DNA from: Chelonoidis abingdonii | Taxonomy: Eukaryota; Chordata; Testudines; Testudinidae | Assembly (NCBI RefSeq): GCF_003597395.2 | Contig: NC_133771.1 | Location: 137,445,951-137,509,950, forward strand | Length of the DNA: 64,000 bases | Direction: 5' to 3' | Part shown: positions 32,400-43,130 of the stretch, piece by piece | How positions within the stretch are numbered: position 1 is the first letter of the stretch | Layout: every line of letters begins with the position of its first letter | Notes under the pieces: model-generated | Database searches by the model: none | What the model was told of the DNA's origin: nothing | What the model saw: only the letters and a program-made list of their open reading frames with translations | Position numbers and translations under genes: made by a program

Positions 32400-33875
32400 A
32401 GCCAGTGGGAATTTTGCTAGTGTCATAAATTGGAGCAGGATCTCAGTCCTAGTTACCTGCTGGGTGGGACTGTGGAAATGACTATCAAAGCAGAAAAGGA
32501 GCCAGGCCCTTCTGCTGGTGTGATTTCAATGAAACTACAGCAATATACACCTGCTGAGGATCTGGTCCAAGATCTTACCAATTGCGATTTATGGCCAAAA
32601 ATCATTCTTTTCCATTACACAGTTTTAAAGCATTTAGCATTGACACTTCTTTACTTATAAACTATTAGCATCTATATCAAGGAACAACAACTGTAAAAAC
32701 AAATGCATTGTTGGATTTAATTGTATTTCTCTGATCAAGCTCTCAAGGAAATGTTCTCTGGTAAGGAAGCAGAGGCTTTTTCCCCCCTATAGCAAATGAG
32801 GTAAATGTTTTGCTAGCTCATTGCACAAGAGCATTAATCTTTTCCTGTTCATTTCCGGCTGAACAACTAGAAGAAATTAAGTTTCTTCCTAATTATTCTG
32901 CTGCATGTTTACTACATTATTCAATTCAAATTTAATAACAACACTTAGCACATGATAGCTATTTTAGATCTTCATAGTTACATTACAAAATTAAATAATG
33001 AATCCAGAAATGTTTAGCACTCAGTTAAATGAGTGCACTACTATGGGTAAATAACCATTTGCTTTACATCTCACACGACAATGTGGATTAGACAAACACA
33101 GATAGTCATAGCATTCATGTTAGATTTTTAGGCACCAATTGGAAACCTAATAAGATAAAGAACTTTAATAAGTTGATCTGAATTTAGGAGGCGACTACTT
33201 CCACCAGTTTACAGGAATGGAGGCTCTTATTGTCAAGATACTAGGGACTGAGTACACAGATGGCAAGATGGTGAGTCTGCAGGAAGTAGACCTGGAAGTC
33301 AGGACATTACCCCACACCGACTGCCTGTATGGTACTAAGATGTTCTAACATGACACCTCTAAATCCTTGTCAGGACAAGGCCCTGGGGTGATATCCATTC
33401 AGATTGCATTGCAAAGATCACTTTCCTAGATTGATATTTTGACCTTTCCTTTCTTTGCATTGCTCCACTGACTATCCCTTTTCTAGTGCATCAGACATAA
33501 GTTACTGGTTTTCACGTTCAAGGCTCTTCATGGCCTATTTCCACCTGATCTATCATCTCTCACATGCTATCACAGTGTCATCTTCCAGTTGTGCTCTGCC
33601 AATGATGCCAGCCTTCATCATTCACTTGGTAAGCCTTCAAGCAAGCATTTTTATTTTTTCTCCCATGCTGCTCCTCACATTTGGGAGGGACTTCCCATAA
33701 ACACTGACAAAGTTACCTCATTGTCTCCCTTCAATCCATTCTTAAAACTTTCCTTTGCAGTGATGTCAATAGTTAAGCAGCTAGTGCACTGAGACCACAG
33801 CACACCATACTGACAACTATTTTCTCATTATTTCCTTTTCCTTCCTCATCTGTCTGTATCTACCTGTTGTCTCAT
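32400..33875. other. Unassigned non-coding stretch
   Basis: The part at 32425-32575 has words related to the palindromic repeat at 8694-8780. The rest is AT-rich and anonymous. Short plus-strand frames at 33455-33792 lack domains. Confidence 0.5.
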
Positions 33876-33879
33876 ACTT

Positions 33880-33960
33880 AAATTGTAAGCTCTTTGGGAC
33901 AGAGACCTTCTTCGTGTTATGTGTTTGTGCAATATCCAGCACAATGAACACAGAACTAAC
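33880..33960. repeat. Old CR1/L2-clade LINE 3'-end fragment
   Basis: It contains AATTGTAAGCTCTTTGGGAC, 'agagaccttcttcgtg' and 'gtgcaatatccagcacaatg', the same family as at 24843-24960. Confidence 0.6.
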
Positions 33961-35113
33961 TAACTAAATGCAGAACTAATTTCTTCTACTCAGCTTTCCC
34001 TCACTAAGCTTTTTACCACAACTCCCACTCCTTCACATATGCCCACAGAGAAAAATTCATTAAGCTATTTATCTATTAGGCTGGGAAAGGAGAGTGTGAC
34101 AATGAGAGTTATTTTTATTTGTAGATAATTTAGGGGGAAAGGGGTACTCAGACATTACAATGATGTGAGCCACATATTAGATAGATATCTATTAATGCAG
34201 CTATACTACAATATTACCCATAACCCATAACAGATGAAGTTGTACAAACAAAACTAACACACTGACAGAGAAATTCTATTTCAGCTGTAGTACCTTGTAT
34301 CTTTTAAATTAAAGACACCAGTGATGCTGATATGACCCTCACTTCAAATACACCTAACATAAAACACCACCAATGTCTGAATAACCGGTACTCCTAAAAC
34401 ATCTGAATGCAAATAATTAACACCAAATTGCCCCTTGCACACTGCCCAGTATACGTGGGTTATCTTTATCCTCCTTCCCACCCCATACTGAGATGCATTT
34501 CTGTTGTGACCCAGTGGGAATTTTCTGTAATATTTTTATGAATACTATGTGTATCCACACTGTTGCCTGACACCTCCTGGAATGCCCCTTGTGTTTATAT
34601 AGGGTGGGGAGCCAATCAGGAGTCATGAGGCTGTTGCCTGTCAGACCCCTCCAAGGCAGAACTTCCTATGGTCTGGTTCCACACCAGGTCATGAGTAGTG
34701 GAGTACAAGTTGGCTGCTACTGAGTAACGGCATGGCGCTATCTGTTGCCTGGTAGCTCTGCAAACCCAGGTTCTAGACCCACTGGGCCTGATAAGTAGGA
34801 GTATAGAAGGCCCAGAAGTTTGTTCTCTGAAATTGGTGAGGCCGTGTGGCCTACTGGCATATCAAAAGTGTTCCTGCAAGAGATTGGTCTAAAGCTGAGG
34901 CTGTAGCATGAAGCTATGATAGATTGCCTCCCCCCCCCCAAAAAAAACAACCAAAACATAACAACAGAAACCCATGTAATCAATGATGGCTCAGTGGGGG
35001 AATAGTTTAAGTAAAACAACAGGAGCAAATACTTTTAGATGATTTGGAATCAAACTGTGCAACAACTAAACTTACATATACCTTACTCCTGTCCCTCCTT
35101 TAGTTTATCCAGC
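33961..35113. other. Unassigned non-coding stretch
   Basis: No feature is recognised. Runs of C then A lie at about 34930-34948. Confidence 0.5.
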
Positions 35114-35391
35114 TCAGGACTAGTCTACATGGGAACACTCAGGAAAGCCAAGACAAACTGATTAAGGTGTGAAGTTAATGTACAGATGCTGAAACACGTT
35201 AACTCCCTCCGTGGACACTCTCATTCAGAAATAAAGTGGCTTTAGTTCACTGTAGCTTAATCCTCCATTCCTAAGGCCACTTTATTTCCGAATGAGAGCA
35301 CCCACATGGAGATTTAACGTGCTTTAACATATGTGCATTGACTTCAGAGTTTTAGTTAATTCATCTCAACTCCCCATGTAGACATGCCCTA
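35114..35391. mobile_element. Palindromic MITE
   Basis: The left end, 'aggactagtctacatggga', pairs with the right end 'tccccatgtagacatgccct'. A second, inner pair is CTCTCATTCAGAAATAAAGT with ACTTTATTTCCGAATGAGAG, so most of the unit can fold on itself. No TSD is obvious and no coding sequence is present. Confidence 0.6.
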
Positions 35392-35414
35392 ATTGTGTCA
35401 CATTTCAAATAAGA

Positions 35415-35520
35415 TCATAAGCTATTTGAGGCAGGGACCATGAGGTAGTGACTGCAGTGGGGCCCCAATCCTGACCATTACTACAACAATAGGGGGCCTC
35501 CATTATGTAATTAATAAAAA
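35415..35520. repeat. Old CR1/L2-clade LINE 3'-end fragment
   Basis: It contains 'atcataagctatttgaggca', 'gggaccatgaggta' and 'gtggggccccaatcctgacc'. This is a diverged copy of the tail family at 24843-24960. Confidence 0.45.
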
Positions 35521-37050
35521 CAGCAGCTACATTGAATCATGAGAACCAAGAGCACTCATACTGCCATTAGACAAATAGGGCAAGCGTAGCTTTGTTCATT
35601 CATTTTAAATTCTGATGCAGAGAGCAACTGCTTCACTAGCAACCATTACTATGTAGGGCAAACATCTCAGACTAAATTAGTAACACAATAGCAGGCAGGA
35701 AGAGACAGTCTCATTGCTGATTTTGCCTTGGGTTATTTAAAGATGACAGAAATTTCTAGGGAGTCCAGGCAGCAAAGAAGCCAGTATTTTCATGAAGGTT
35801 ATATAATATATGTGCAAATGAAATTAGTAGAAAGATATATCACACTGCAGTCAAAAGAAAACGGAAACATTTCACTTGCTGCACGTGAACATTTCTCCTC
35901 AGGAAACTCTTGAGACTCACTGTTCCTGTCAATCAGGTTAATGTGCCTGCACAATTTATCCAACAGAAAATGCATCATAGTATCAGTTACACTAGGAAAT
36001 GACAAGTACAGCCAAACCATGAGTGCACTACTGTCAAACACCTTCAGACTGCAATAGATATACACCAGTTGAGGAACTGGCCTGTACTAACACCAATCCA
36101 AATAAAATACACCAGCCACTTCTAGAGCTGGTAACAATATATGCAAGTTCAGTGACCTGCCTCTCAGCACCCTCATTAAGTTCTGTGAGAGGAGACAACT
36201 AAACTGCTTAGAAGAAGAGCAGGCTGAGATGAAATTTGTGAGCCACAGTGTCTTTCTGGCATGTGTCCTTTCATTAGATCATCATATGCAATGATGCAAT
36301 GCATAACCTATGCCAACATAATGGGAGTCTTTGTCTGGCTCAAGTGGCTAGAGCATTTATAAAATGGTTTATAGATCTGCTGCTGCCTCCAAGCTAACAG
36401 ACCCAAACCTTTAGCTCAAACAACAGAGACTCAGTTTTTTAGACCCAGAAGATTCATGATCAATCCCCTGTAGATATCCCAACCAGAGGTATGATCACAC
36501 ATTGCCCTCAGCCTAGAAACAGTACAACAAATTGAACACCTTTGGGCTTTCCCCTATGACAGAGAAACCTGAGCATCTCTGGACCCACAGGTTATCTTAC
36601 TTCCTCACTGCAGGTTCTCAACTTCTTTTGCAGCAACCAGGATCCACCATCAACTGCACTGAGGGTCTGTTGGTGTTCTCCAACCAGTGACTGAGGAGTT
36701 AGGGCTCATTAGCCACGATGAGCCTGATATGGGCTAACAATTATCTAGGATGTTTAGGCAGAACAAGAGAGGCATCCCATATTTTTGTTAGTAATAACTG
36801 CTCTGGGCGTTGTTTGAGTGTTTTCCCTGGGCCAAGACTGGCACAAATGTCTTCCTCTGTGAGATTTCAGGGCTCCTTCAGGGTGGACTGATTTTTCTTG
36901 CATTTTTCACCTTGTTTAAAAGAAAAGGGAATTGGGTAGCAATGTAGAAAAGCAGTTTAAGGCAGATTCTATTTTATGCCACAAATACATGCAGCAATGT
37001 CTTTTTTTTTTTTTTGCTTAGACGTCCATGCAGAAAGGATGGTGGAGGAA
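35521..37050. other. Unassigned non-coding stretch, left flank of the DIRS element
   Basis: Low-GC anonymous sequence with a T-run at about 37003-37014. The change to GC-rich, CpG-rich sequence begins just after 37050. No repeat ends are recognised. Confidence 0.5.
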
Positions 37051-37391
37051 AAGACGGTTACTCACCTTTGTAACTGTTGTTCTTCGAGATATGTTGCTCA
37101 TATCCATTCCAGTTAGGTGTGCGCGCCGCGTGCACGTTCAGAGATTTTTACCCTAGCAACACTCAGTGGGCCGGCAGGGCGCCCCCTGGAGTGGTGCCGC
37201 TATGGTGCCGGATATATACCCCTGCTGGCCCCTCCGGTCCTCGGTTCCTTCTTGCCAGCTACTCCGACAGTAGGGAAGGAGGACGGGTTTGGAATGGATA
37301 TGAGCAACACATCTCAAAGAACAACAGTTACAAAGGTGAGTAACCGTCTTTTCCTCTTCGAGTGCTTGCTCATATCCATTCCAGTTAGGTG
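37051..37391. repeat. DIRS 3' terminal region with internal complementary region
   Basis: Three pieces lie here. The bases 37051-37110 are an inverted copy of 37291-37350; only two positions differ (GATATGTT against AACACATC). Between them is the inverted terminal repeat proper. After them, 37356-37391 (CTTCGAGTGCTTGCTCATAT onward) matches the reverse complement of the far right end, 43088-43123, at 35 of 36 bases. In DIRS elements such a region carries sequence from both termini and serves as a bridge that lets linear cDNA close into a circle. Short open frames across it on both strands are not genes. Confidence 0.75.
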
Positions 37392-37402
37392 ATTCCCAAG
37401 CC

Positions 37403-38457
37403 TTACCTAGGTGCGGGGTCGGAGCAAGACGTTGCGGAATGTAAGACCGCTGAGCCAAAGGCGGCATCATCTCTGGACTGCTGGACCAATGCATAGTGTG
37501 ATGCAAAGGTGTGGATGGAAGACCAGGTAGCCGCGCAACATATTTCCTGGATGGGAACATGGGCCAGGAAAGCGGCAGATGAGGCTTGAGCCCGAGTAGA
37601 GTGGGCAGTGAGATGGCCAGTCGGAATGTGGGCCAAGTCGTAGCATGTCCGGATACAGGATGTCACCCAAGATAAGATCCATTGGGGGGGGGAGATTGCC
37701 ATGCCCTTCATGCGCTCTGCGACTGCTACAAATAGCTGAGGCGAACGTCTGAAAGGTTTGGTCCTCTGGATGTAAAAGGCAAGAGCCCGGCGGACATCCA
37801 GGGTATGCAGCTGTTGTTCCCGGCGCGATGAGTGCGGCTTCGGGAAAAAGACTGGTAGAAAGATGTCTTGATTAATGTGGAAGGCAGAGACCACCTTAGG
37901 GAGGAATGCCGGGTGCGGTCACAGCTGTACCTTGTCCTTGTGGAATACCATATACAGAGGATCCACAATCAAAGCGCGAAGTTCCGATACTCGCCTAGCT
38001 GAGATGATAGCGACGAGGAAGGCTATCTTCCAGGACAGGTACAGCAGCGAGCATGTGGGTAAAGGCTCAAAGGGGGGGCCCATGAGCCTAGCTAATATGA
38101 GGTTGAGGTCCCAGGTAGGGGATGGGCGCTTGACCTGAGGGTAGAGCCGCTCCAAGCCCTTGAGGAATCTGGAAACTATAGGGTGAGAGAAGATCAAACT
38201 GCCAGTTTCCCCAGGATGGAAGGTGGAAATAGCTGCAAGATGCACCCTTACAGAAGAGATCGCCAGGCCCTGTTCCTTGAGGGACCATAAATAGTCCAAG
38301 ATAATGGGGACCGATACACTTTCGGGAATAAAGTCATGCTGGGCGCACCAGTGGGAGAAGTGCTTCCACTTGGCGAGATATGTTGCCCACGTGGAAGGCT
38401 TTCTGCTTCCCAGCAGCACCTGTTGCACAGAGGTGGAACAACACAATTCAGATTGGT
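37403..38457 (-). pseudogene. DIRS tyrosine recombinase, one nonsense codon
   Basis: This enzyme would insert the circular element DNA by cutting and rejoining strands through a tyrosine intermediate. The domain starts around SRKPSTWATYLAKWKHFSHW (an N-terminal SAM-like core-binding part). It continues through the first catalytic arginine in SARRVSELRAL (about 37980-37950). Further on are the H-x-x-R box HSTR, a conserved W in ATWSS and the nucleophile region ASHYAL, all near 37590-37490. The one break is a TGA at 37919-37921; the frame is the same on both sides (39475-37919 and 37894-37403). If the codon was once CGA, a single CpG transition explains it, which is inference. The frame stays open upstream to 39475, overlapping RNase H in another frame, so the true start is unclear. 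The terminal stop is at 37403-37405. Confidence 0.85.
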
Positions 38458-40371
38458 TCAACCAGACAGCCGCCATGCTGTCAGATGAAGGGACTGCAGG
38501 TCCGGGTGGTGAAGCCTGCCGAAGTCCTGCATTATGAGGTCCAGGCAGAGTGGCAGGGGGATCGGGGCTGCCAGAGAGTGGTCGAGCAGCAGGGTGTACC
38601 AGTGCTGTCTCGGCCATGCCGGAGCGATCAGTATTAGTTGGGCTCTGTCCCTGCAGAATTTGAGTAGAACTCTGTGGATGAGAGGAAAAGGTGGGAAGGC
38701 ATAAAATAGGTGACCTTTCCAGGGAATTAGGAACTCGTCCAAGAGGGAGCCTGGGGAGCGACCCTGCAGGGAGCAGAACACCTGGCATTTCCTGTTCTCT
38801 CGGGAGGCAAAGAGGTCTATCTGGGGAAAGACCCACTTCCGGAAAACAGAAAGCAGGATGTCCTGATGGATGGACCACTCGTGAGACAGGAAGGACCTGC
38901 TCAGGTGATCCACAAGAGAGTTCCGGACTCCTGGGAGAAAGGAGGCTACCAGGTCTATTGAGTGGGCTATGCAGAAGTCCCACAGTTGCATCGCCTCTTG
39001 ACAAAGGGGGGAGGATCGCGTCCCTCCCTGCTTGTTTATGTAATACATGGCGGTTGTGTTGTCTGTGAACACTGCAACACAACGGCCCTGTAGATGATGC
39101 TGGAAGGTTTGGCATGCCAGTCAGACCGCTCTCAGTTTGCGGACATTGATGTGAAGTGCCAATTCCCGAGAGGGCCAAAAGCCTTGAGTGCGAAGGTGCC
39201 CTAGGTGAGCACCCCAGCCGAGAGATGAGGCATCCGTTGTTAGGGACATGGAGGGCTGCGGTGGATGGAATGGTCGACTCGTACACACCAGGGATGGCGT
39301 CAACCACCAGTTGAGGGAGCCCAGAATGCTCGATGGAACTATGAGTATCATGTCTATGGCATCCCGGCGCGGACGATAGACTGAGGCGAGTCAAGTTTGA
39401 AGAGGACGCATGCACAGTCTGGCGTGCTTTGTGACAAAAGTGCACGCAGCCACGTGACCGAGGAGGCCAAGGCAAGTGCGGGCAGAGGTTGTTGGGAAGC
39501 TTTGTAGTCTTTGTACAAGGGAGATTATAGCCTGAAACCGAGGTGGAGGCAAGCTGGCTGTTGCAAGATTGGAGTCCAGCGTGGCCCCTATGAATTCTAT
39601 TCTCTGTGTAGGCACCAAAGTGGATTTTTCCAAATTGATTATCAGGCCTAGACAGGTGAATAGGTCCTTGATGACGCTCACATGAGCGGTGATCTGTGCC
39701 TCGGAGGTCCCTCGAATAAGCCAGTCATCGAGGTATGGAAAGACATGTATTTGACGATGGCGGAGGGAGGCGGCGACTACCGCCATACACTTCATGAATA
39801 CCCGAGGGGCCAAAGAGAGGCCAAAGGGAAGGACCATAAACTGGTAATGTTGATGATTCACCACAAAGTGTAGATACCGTCTGTGCGGGGGGTGATTGCG
39901 ATGTGGAAATATGCGTCTGTCATGTCGAGAGCGGTGTACCAGTCTCCGGGATCCAGGGAAGGGATGATGGTTCCCAGGGATACCATGCGGAACTTGAACT
40001 TTTTCATGAATTTGTTCAGTCCTCGCGGGTCTAGGATAGGCCGGAGGCCCCCTTTTGCCTTGGGGATTAGGAAATATCTGGACTAGAACCCCTTGCCTCT
40101 TAACTCCTCAGGTACCTCCTCTATAGCTCCCATTGCAAGGATGCTCCAATCCTCCTGCAGGAGGAGTTGCTCGTGAGATGGGTTCCTGAAGAGGGACGAG
40201 GAGGGCAGTTGGTGGGGGGGTTGAAATAAACTGAAGATGGTATCCAAACTCCACCGTGCGTAGGACCCAACGGTCCGAGGTTAGTTGGGACCATGCAGGA
40301 AGAAATGGGGCAAGGCGGTTGTAGAACTGAAAAGGATCCTGGGAGGCCATTGGTACACTGCTCTTGGGCAC
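38458..40371 (-). pseudogene. DIRS reverse transcriptase and RNase H, decayed
   Basis: The RT copies element RNA to DNA; the RNase H removes the RNA. The N-terminal part is at 40371-40165 (APFLPAW, LTSDRWVLRTVEFGYH). Then follow LIPKAKGGLRPILDPRGLNK and DWYTALDMTDAYFHIAI (about 40075-39890, motif A). Motif B-like LPFGLSLAPRVF and the catalytic YLDD box (FPYLDDWLI, about 39741-39715) come next. RNase H has LTTDASSLGWGAHLG (about 39240), FTDNTTAMYYINKQ (about 39070-39030) and NSLVDHLSRSF (about 38920). Damage comprises two frameshifts (about 40165 and 39870), a TAG at 40083-40085, and TGA codons at 39391-39393 and 39121-39123. From 39864 to 38458 the frame is otherwise constant. The final stop is at 38458-38460, directly before the recombinase core. 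Confidence 0.88.
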
Positions 40372-40375
40372 ACCC

Positions 40376-42799
40376 TCAAAAGTTTGGTTTGGGTCCTGCT
40401 GGTGGCTTGCTGGGACTGGAATTGTTACCCCCTTGAGGCCCAGACTGACGTCTGCGATTGGTACGACCTCGCCTTCTGGTGAAGTCTTGCCTTGGCCGAG
40501 GCGGGGGGTAGGGGCGCTGAGGTTGGGGCCGGAAAGACCATCTTTGAATCTGTGGTGTATGCATTCCAGCTAACGCATAATTACGCGATTGTCTTTTAAA
40601 CTCTGTAACCTAGGGTCCATCTTCTGCGAGAACAGGCCCTAGCCATCAAAAGGTAAGTCTTGTATAGTCTGCTGAAGTTCAGGCGGCAGGCCTGACACTT
40701 GCAGCCATGATATACGTTGCATGGCGATTCCAGAGGCGACCGTTCTAGCTGCCGAATCGGTGGCATCCAGCAAGGCCTGGAGGGAGGTCCGCGCAACTTT
40801 CTTCCCTTCCTCCAGGAGTGCTGTGAATTCCTGGAGGGAGTCCTGCGGGACTAGCTCTGTAAACTTCCCTACCGCCTCCCAGGTGTTATAGCTGTACCTA
40901 CTCAGGAGGGCTTGTTGGTTCGCCACCCTGAGTTGCAGGCCTCCCGTGGAATAGATTTTATTTCCTAACAGATGCATTCGCCTGGCCTCCCTTGATTTAG
41001 GTGCAGGGGCTTGCTGGCCATGGCGCTCCCGTTCATTGACGGACTGTACAACCAATGAACAGGGAGGGGGGTGCACATAAAGGTACTCATACCCTTTGGA
41101 GGGCACCATGTATTTCCATTTGACCCCTCTGGCTGTGGACAGTATGGATGCCGGGGATTGCCAGATGGTATCTGCTCTAGCCTGGATAGAACAAATGAAG
41201 GGGAGGGCCACCCTACTTGGCGCCTCCGCCAACAGTATACTGATTATCGGGTCCTCCACCTCAGGAACTTCCTCTGCGGGTAAGTTGATATTAAGGGCGA
41301 CACGCCGCAGAAGGTCCTGGTATGACCTGAGGTCGATTGGAGGTGGTCCCGATGATCACGTCCCCGCCACCGCTTCATCCGGGGAGAAGGAGGATGAAAG
41401 CCCCAGGACAAGCAGGTCACGGACTGACTCCTGATCCTGAGGAATGTCTGAAGCTGGTAGATCTTGTGGGTCTGGTACGTGGGCAGGAGATTCCTCCGTA
41501 CCAGCCGGGGGAGGTCTGCTAACGGTGGCCTCTGGCGCTCGGTGTTCGGAAGGGCCAGAGCGCGATGGTGATAAGCCCAAGGTGTCCAAAAGGACCACTG
41601 ATGAGGTCCCTGGTCCGGGCCAAGGGTTCCTTGGGCAAACCTGTTGTGAGTGTCCGAATCCCCATAGGATGCATTGTCTGCATGGGAGGAGGTAGACGGA
41701 TGATGAGAAGGCCACGGAGACCATTTGATGAGGGTCCCTGCATCTACTCGATCTGTTCCCACACGGTGCCGGAGAACGGTACCGGGAGTCATATCGGTGC
41801 CGGGAATGAGACCGGGACCTGCGACTGGTGCTTTGAATCGCCGTGCCGAGATCGGCTGTGACAGGTACAGTGCCACGAGTGGTGTGGGGACCTGGAGCGG
41901 TGCCGAGGGTATCTGGTCAGCGACCAGGATCTCGAACGGTGCCGCGAGTATGACCAGAACCTCGATGGGAAGCGGTACCAGGATTGCGAGCGGCTCCGGG
42001 ACCGGGATCGATGACGGGACCGAGAGTGCCTGTGAGACCTGGATCGGGACCGGCGACGTTCAGTGGTCCCAGGCGAAGATGGTCTCACGAGGGCCGGCTT
42101 GCCTATTGACTGAACAACCCGCACCGGCGGTGCCGAGGGTTGAGGCAGCTCAGGCTCCGTCAAGGCAATCAAGTCCCGTGCCGTGGAGAACGTCTCCAGA
42201 GTAGAGGGCACGATAAGCTCAACCATGGCATGTGCCGGGGAGCTGGTAGGCAATGGACTTGATGGCTCTTGTGAGGCTGGAATCAACGGTGCGGAGGACG
42301 TCAGTGCCGCGGCAGTTGTCAGTGCCAGGCAGTCCGACTTAGCTAAGCGCTCAGACTGCGGCGTAGATACAGTAGCCGCACGAGGCTTGTGCTTCTTGCT
42401 CCTTGGGGAGAGAGAGCGGTGTCGGGCAGGAGCTTGGGCCGATGATGGCTGATGTCGAGGAGCCTTCACTGTTGCCACGCGCTCAAGTGTGGAAGAGGCA
42501 CTTGTTCCCGGTGCCGCAAGCAGTGCCAAAGACAGAGGAGTCAGAGCTCCCTCCATCAAGAGTTGCTTCAGGCAAATGTCCCGCTCCTTTTTAGTCCGGG
42601 GTTTGAAAGCCTTGCAGATGCGGCACTTGTCTGTGAGATGGGATTCACCCAAGCACTTGAGACAGGAGTCGTGAGGGTCTCCTGTGGGCATCGGCCTATG
42701 ACAGGCCAAGCACGGTTTGAAGCCTGGTGAACAGGGCATGGGCCCCAATACCGGGTGAGGGGAAGGGGCTAATCCCCAATCCCTCTTAACTATATACAA
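40376..42799 (-). pseudogene. DIRS gag-like protein with zinc-binding and RS-rich parts, frameshifted
   Basis: Gag would package the element RNA. The first frame (42799-41789, 336 codons) starts MYIVKRDWGL and has a Cys/His cluster near residues 23-62 (CLACHR, CLKCLGESHLTDKCRICK). Then come a K/R-rich stretch and a long Arg-Ser repeat region (residues about 245-330). The reading then moves between frames: 41724-41356 holds SSSFSPDEAVAGT, and 41259-40639 holds the conserved tail words GNKIYSTGGLQLRVANQQAL and LSRYSYNTWEA. The last piece at 40564-40376 is R/P/Q-rich and ends just before RT. At least two frameshifts and several stops are needed to account for this, so no full protein is made. 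Many plus-strand frames opposite this region are shadows of the RS repeats. Confidence 0.8.
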
Positions 42800-42939
42800 A
42801 AACTACTACAGAACTAATAAAACTAAACACTAACTATACTTATAGGAAATCGAACTATATACACAATACAATAGAAATGAGCGAATCGCTAGGGAGGTGG
42901 AGGTCAGCTAAGCTGCGCTCCACTGTTCCAACGACCGAT

Positions 42940-43127
42940 ACAGGGGGTAAGAAGGAACTGAGGAGTGGAGGGGCCGGCATGGATATATATCCAGCACCAT
43001 AGCGGCGCCACTACAGGGGGCACCCTGCTGGCCCACCGAGTGTTGCTAGGGTAAAAATCTCCGGCGAACATACACGTGGTGCGCGCACACCTAACTGGAA
43101 AGGATATGAGCAAGCACTCGAAGAAGA
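42940..43127. repeat. DIRS 5' inverted terminal repeat
   Basis: This stretch is the inverted partner of about 37083-37270. Shared words, in reverse complement, are CCAGTTAGGTGTGCGCGC, 'gagatttttaccctagcaac', 'gccccct' and 'ggatatatatcc'. It should also contain the promoter for the minus-strand transcript of the element, because in DIRS elements transcription starts in this repeat; no specific promoter motif was identified. Confidence 0.75.
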
Positions 43128-43130
43128 AGG

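Larger units (their letters stand above)
37051..43130 (-). mobile_element. DIRS-like tyrosine-recombinase retrotransposon, almost full length
   Basis: About 6.1 kb, read on the minus strand in the order gag, reverse transcriptase, RNase H, tyrosine recombinase. Its ends are inverted repeats: about 37083-37270 pairs with about 42940-43127, sharing 'gagatttttaccctagcaac' and 'ggatatat'. Next to the recombinase is an internal region that repeats terminal sequence. This combination (inverted ends, internal complementary region, recombinase instead of an integrase, no aspartic protease) defines the DIRS order. DIRS elements integrate through a circular DNA intermediate by recombination and do not duplicate the target; none is seen here. 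The element is GC- and CpG-richer than its flanks. Stops and frameshifts in gag and RT show this copy is inactive. The ends at 37051 and 43130 are estimated to within about 10 bases. Confidence 0.9.

Noticed and set aside
34926..34948. C-run followed by A-run as a retroposon tail
   Set aside because: No retroposon body or TSD was found beside it.
39072..39475. N-terminal half of the 518-codon frame as a distinct protein
   Set aside because: This part overlaps the RNase H region in a different frame. The recognisable recombinase begins only near 38457, so I describe it as a possible overlap, not a separate gene.
37875..42730. Many plus-strand open frames opposite the DIRS element
   Set aside because: They are mirror frames of the GC-rich minus-strand coding sequence, mostly of gag RS repeats, and show no domains.
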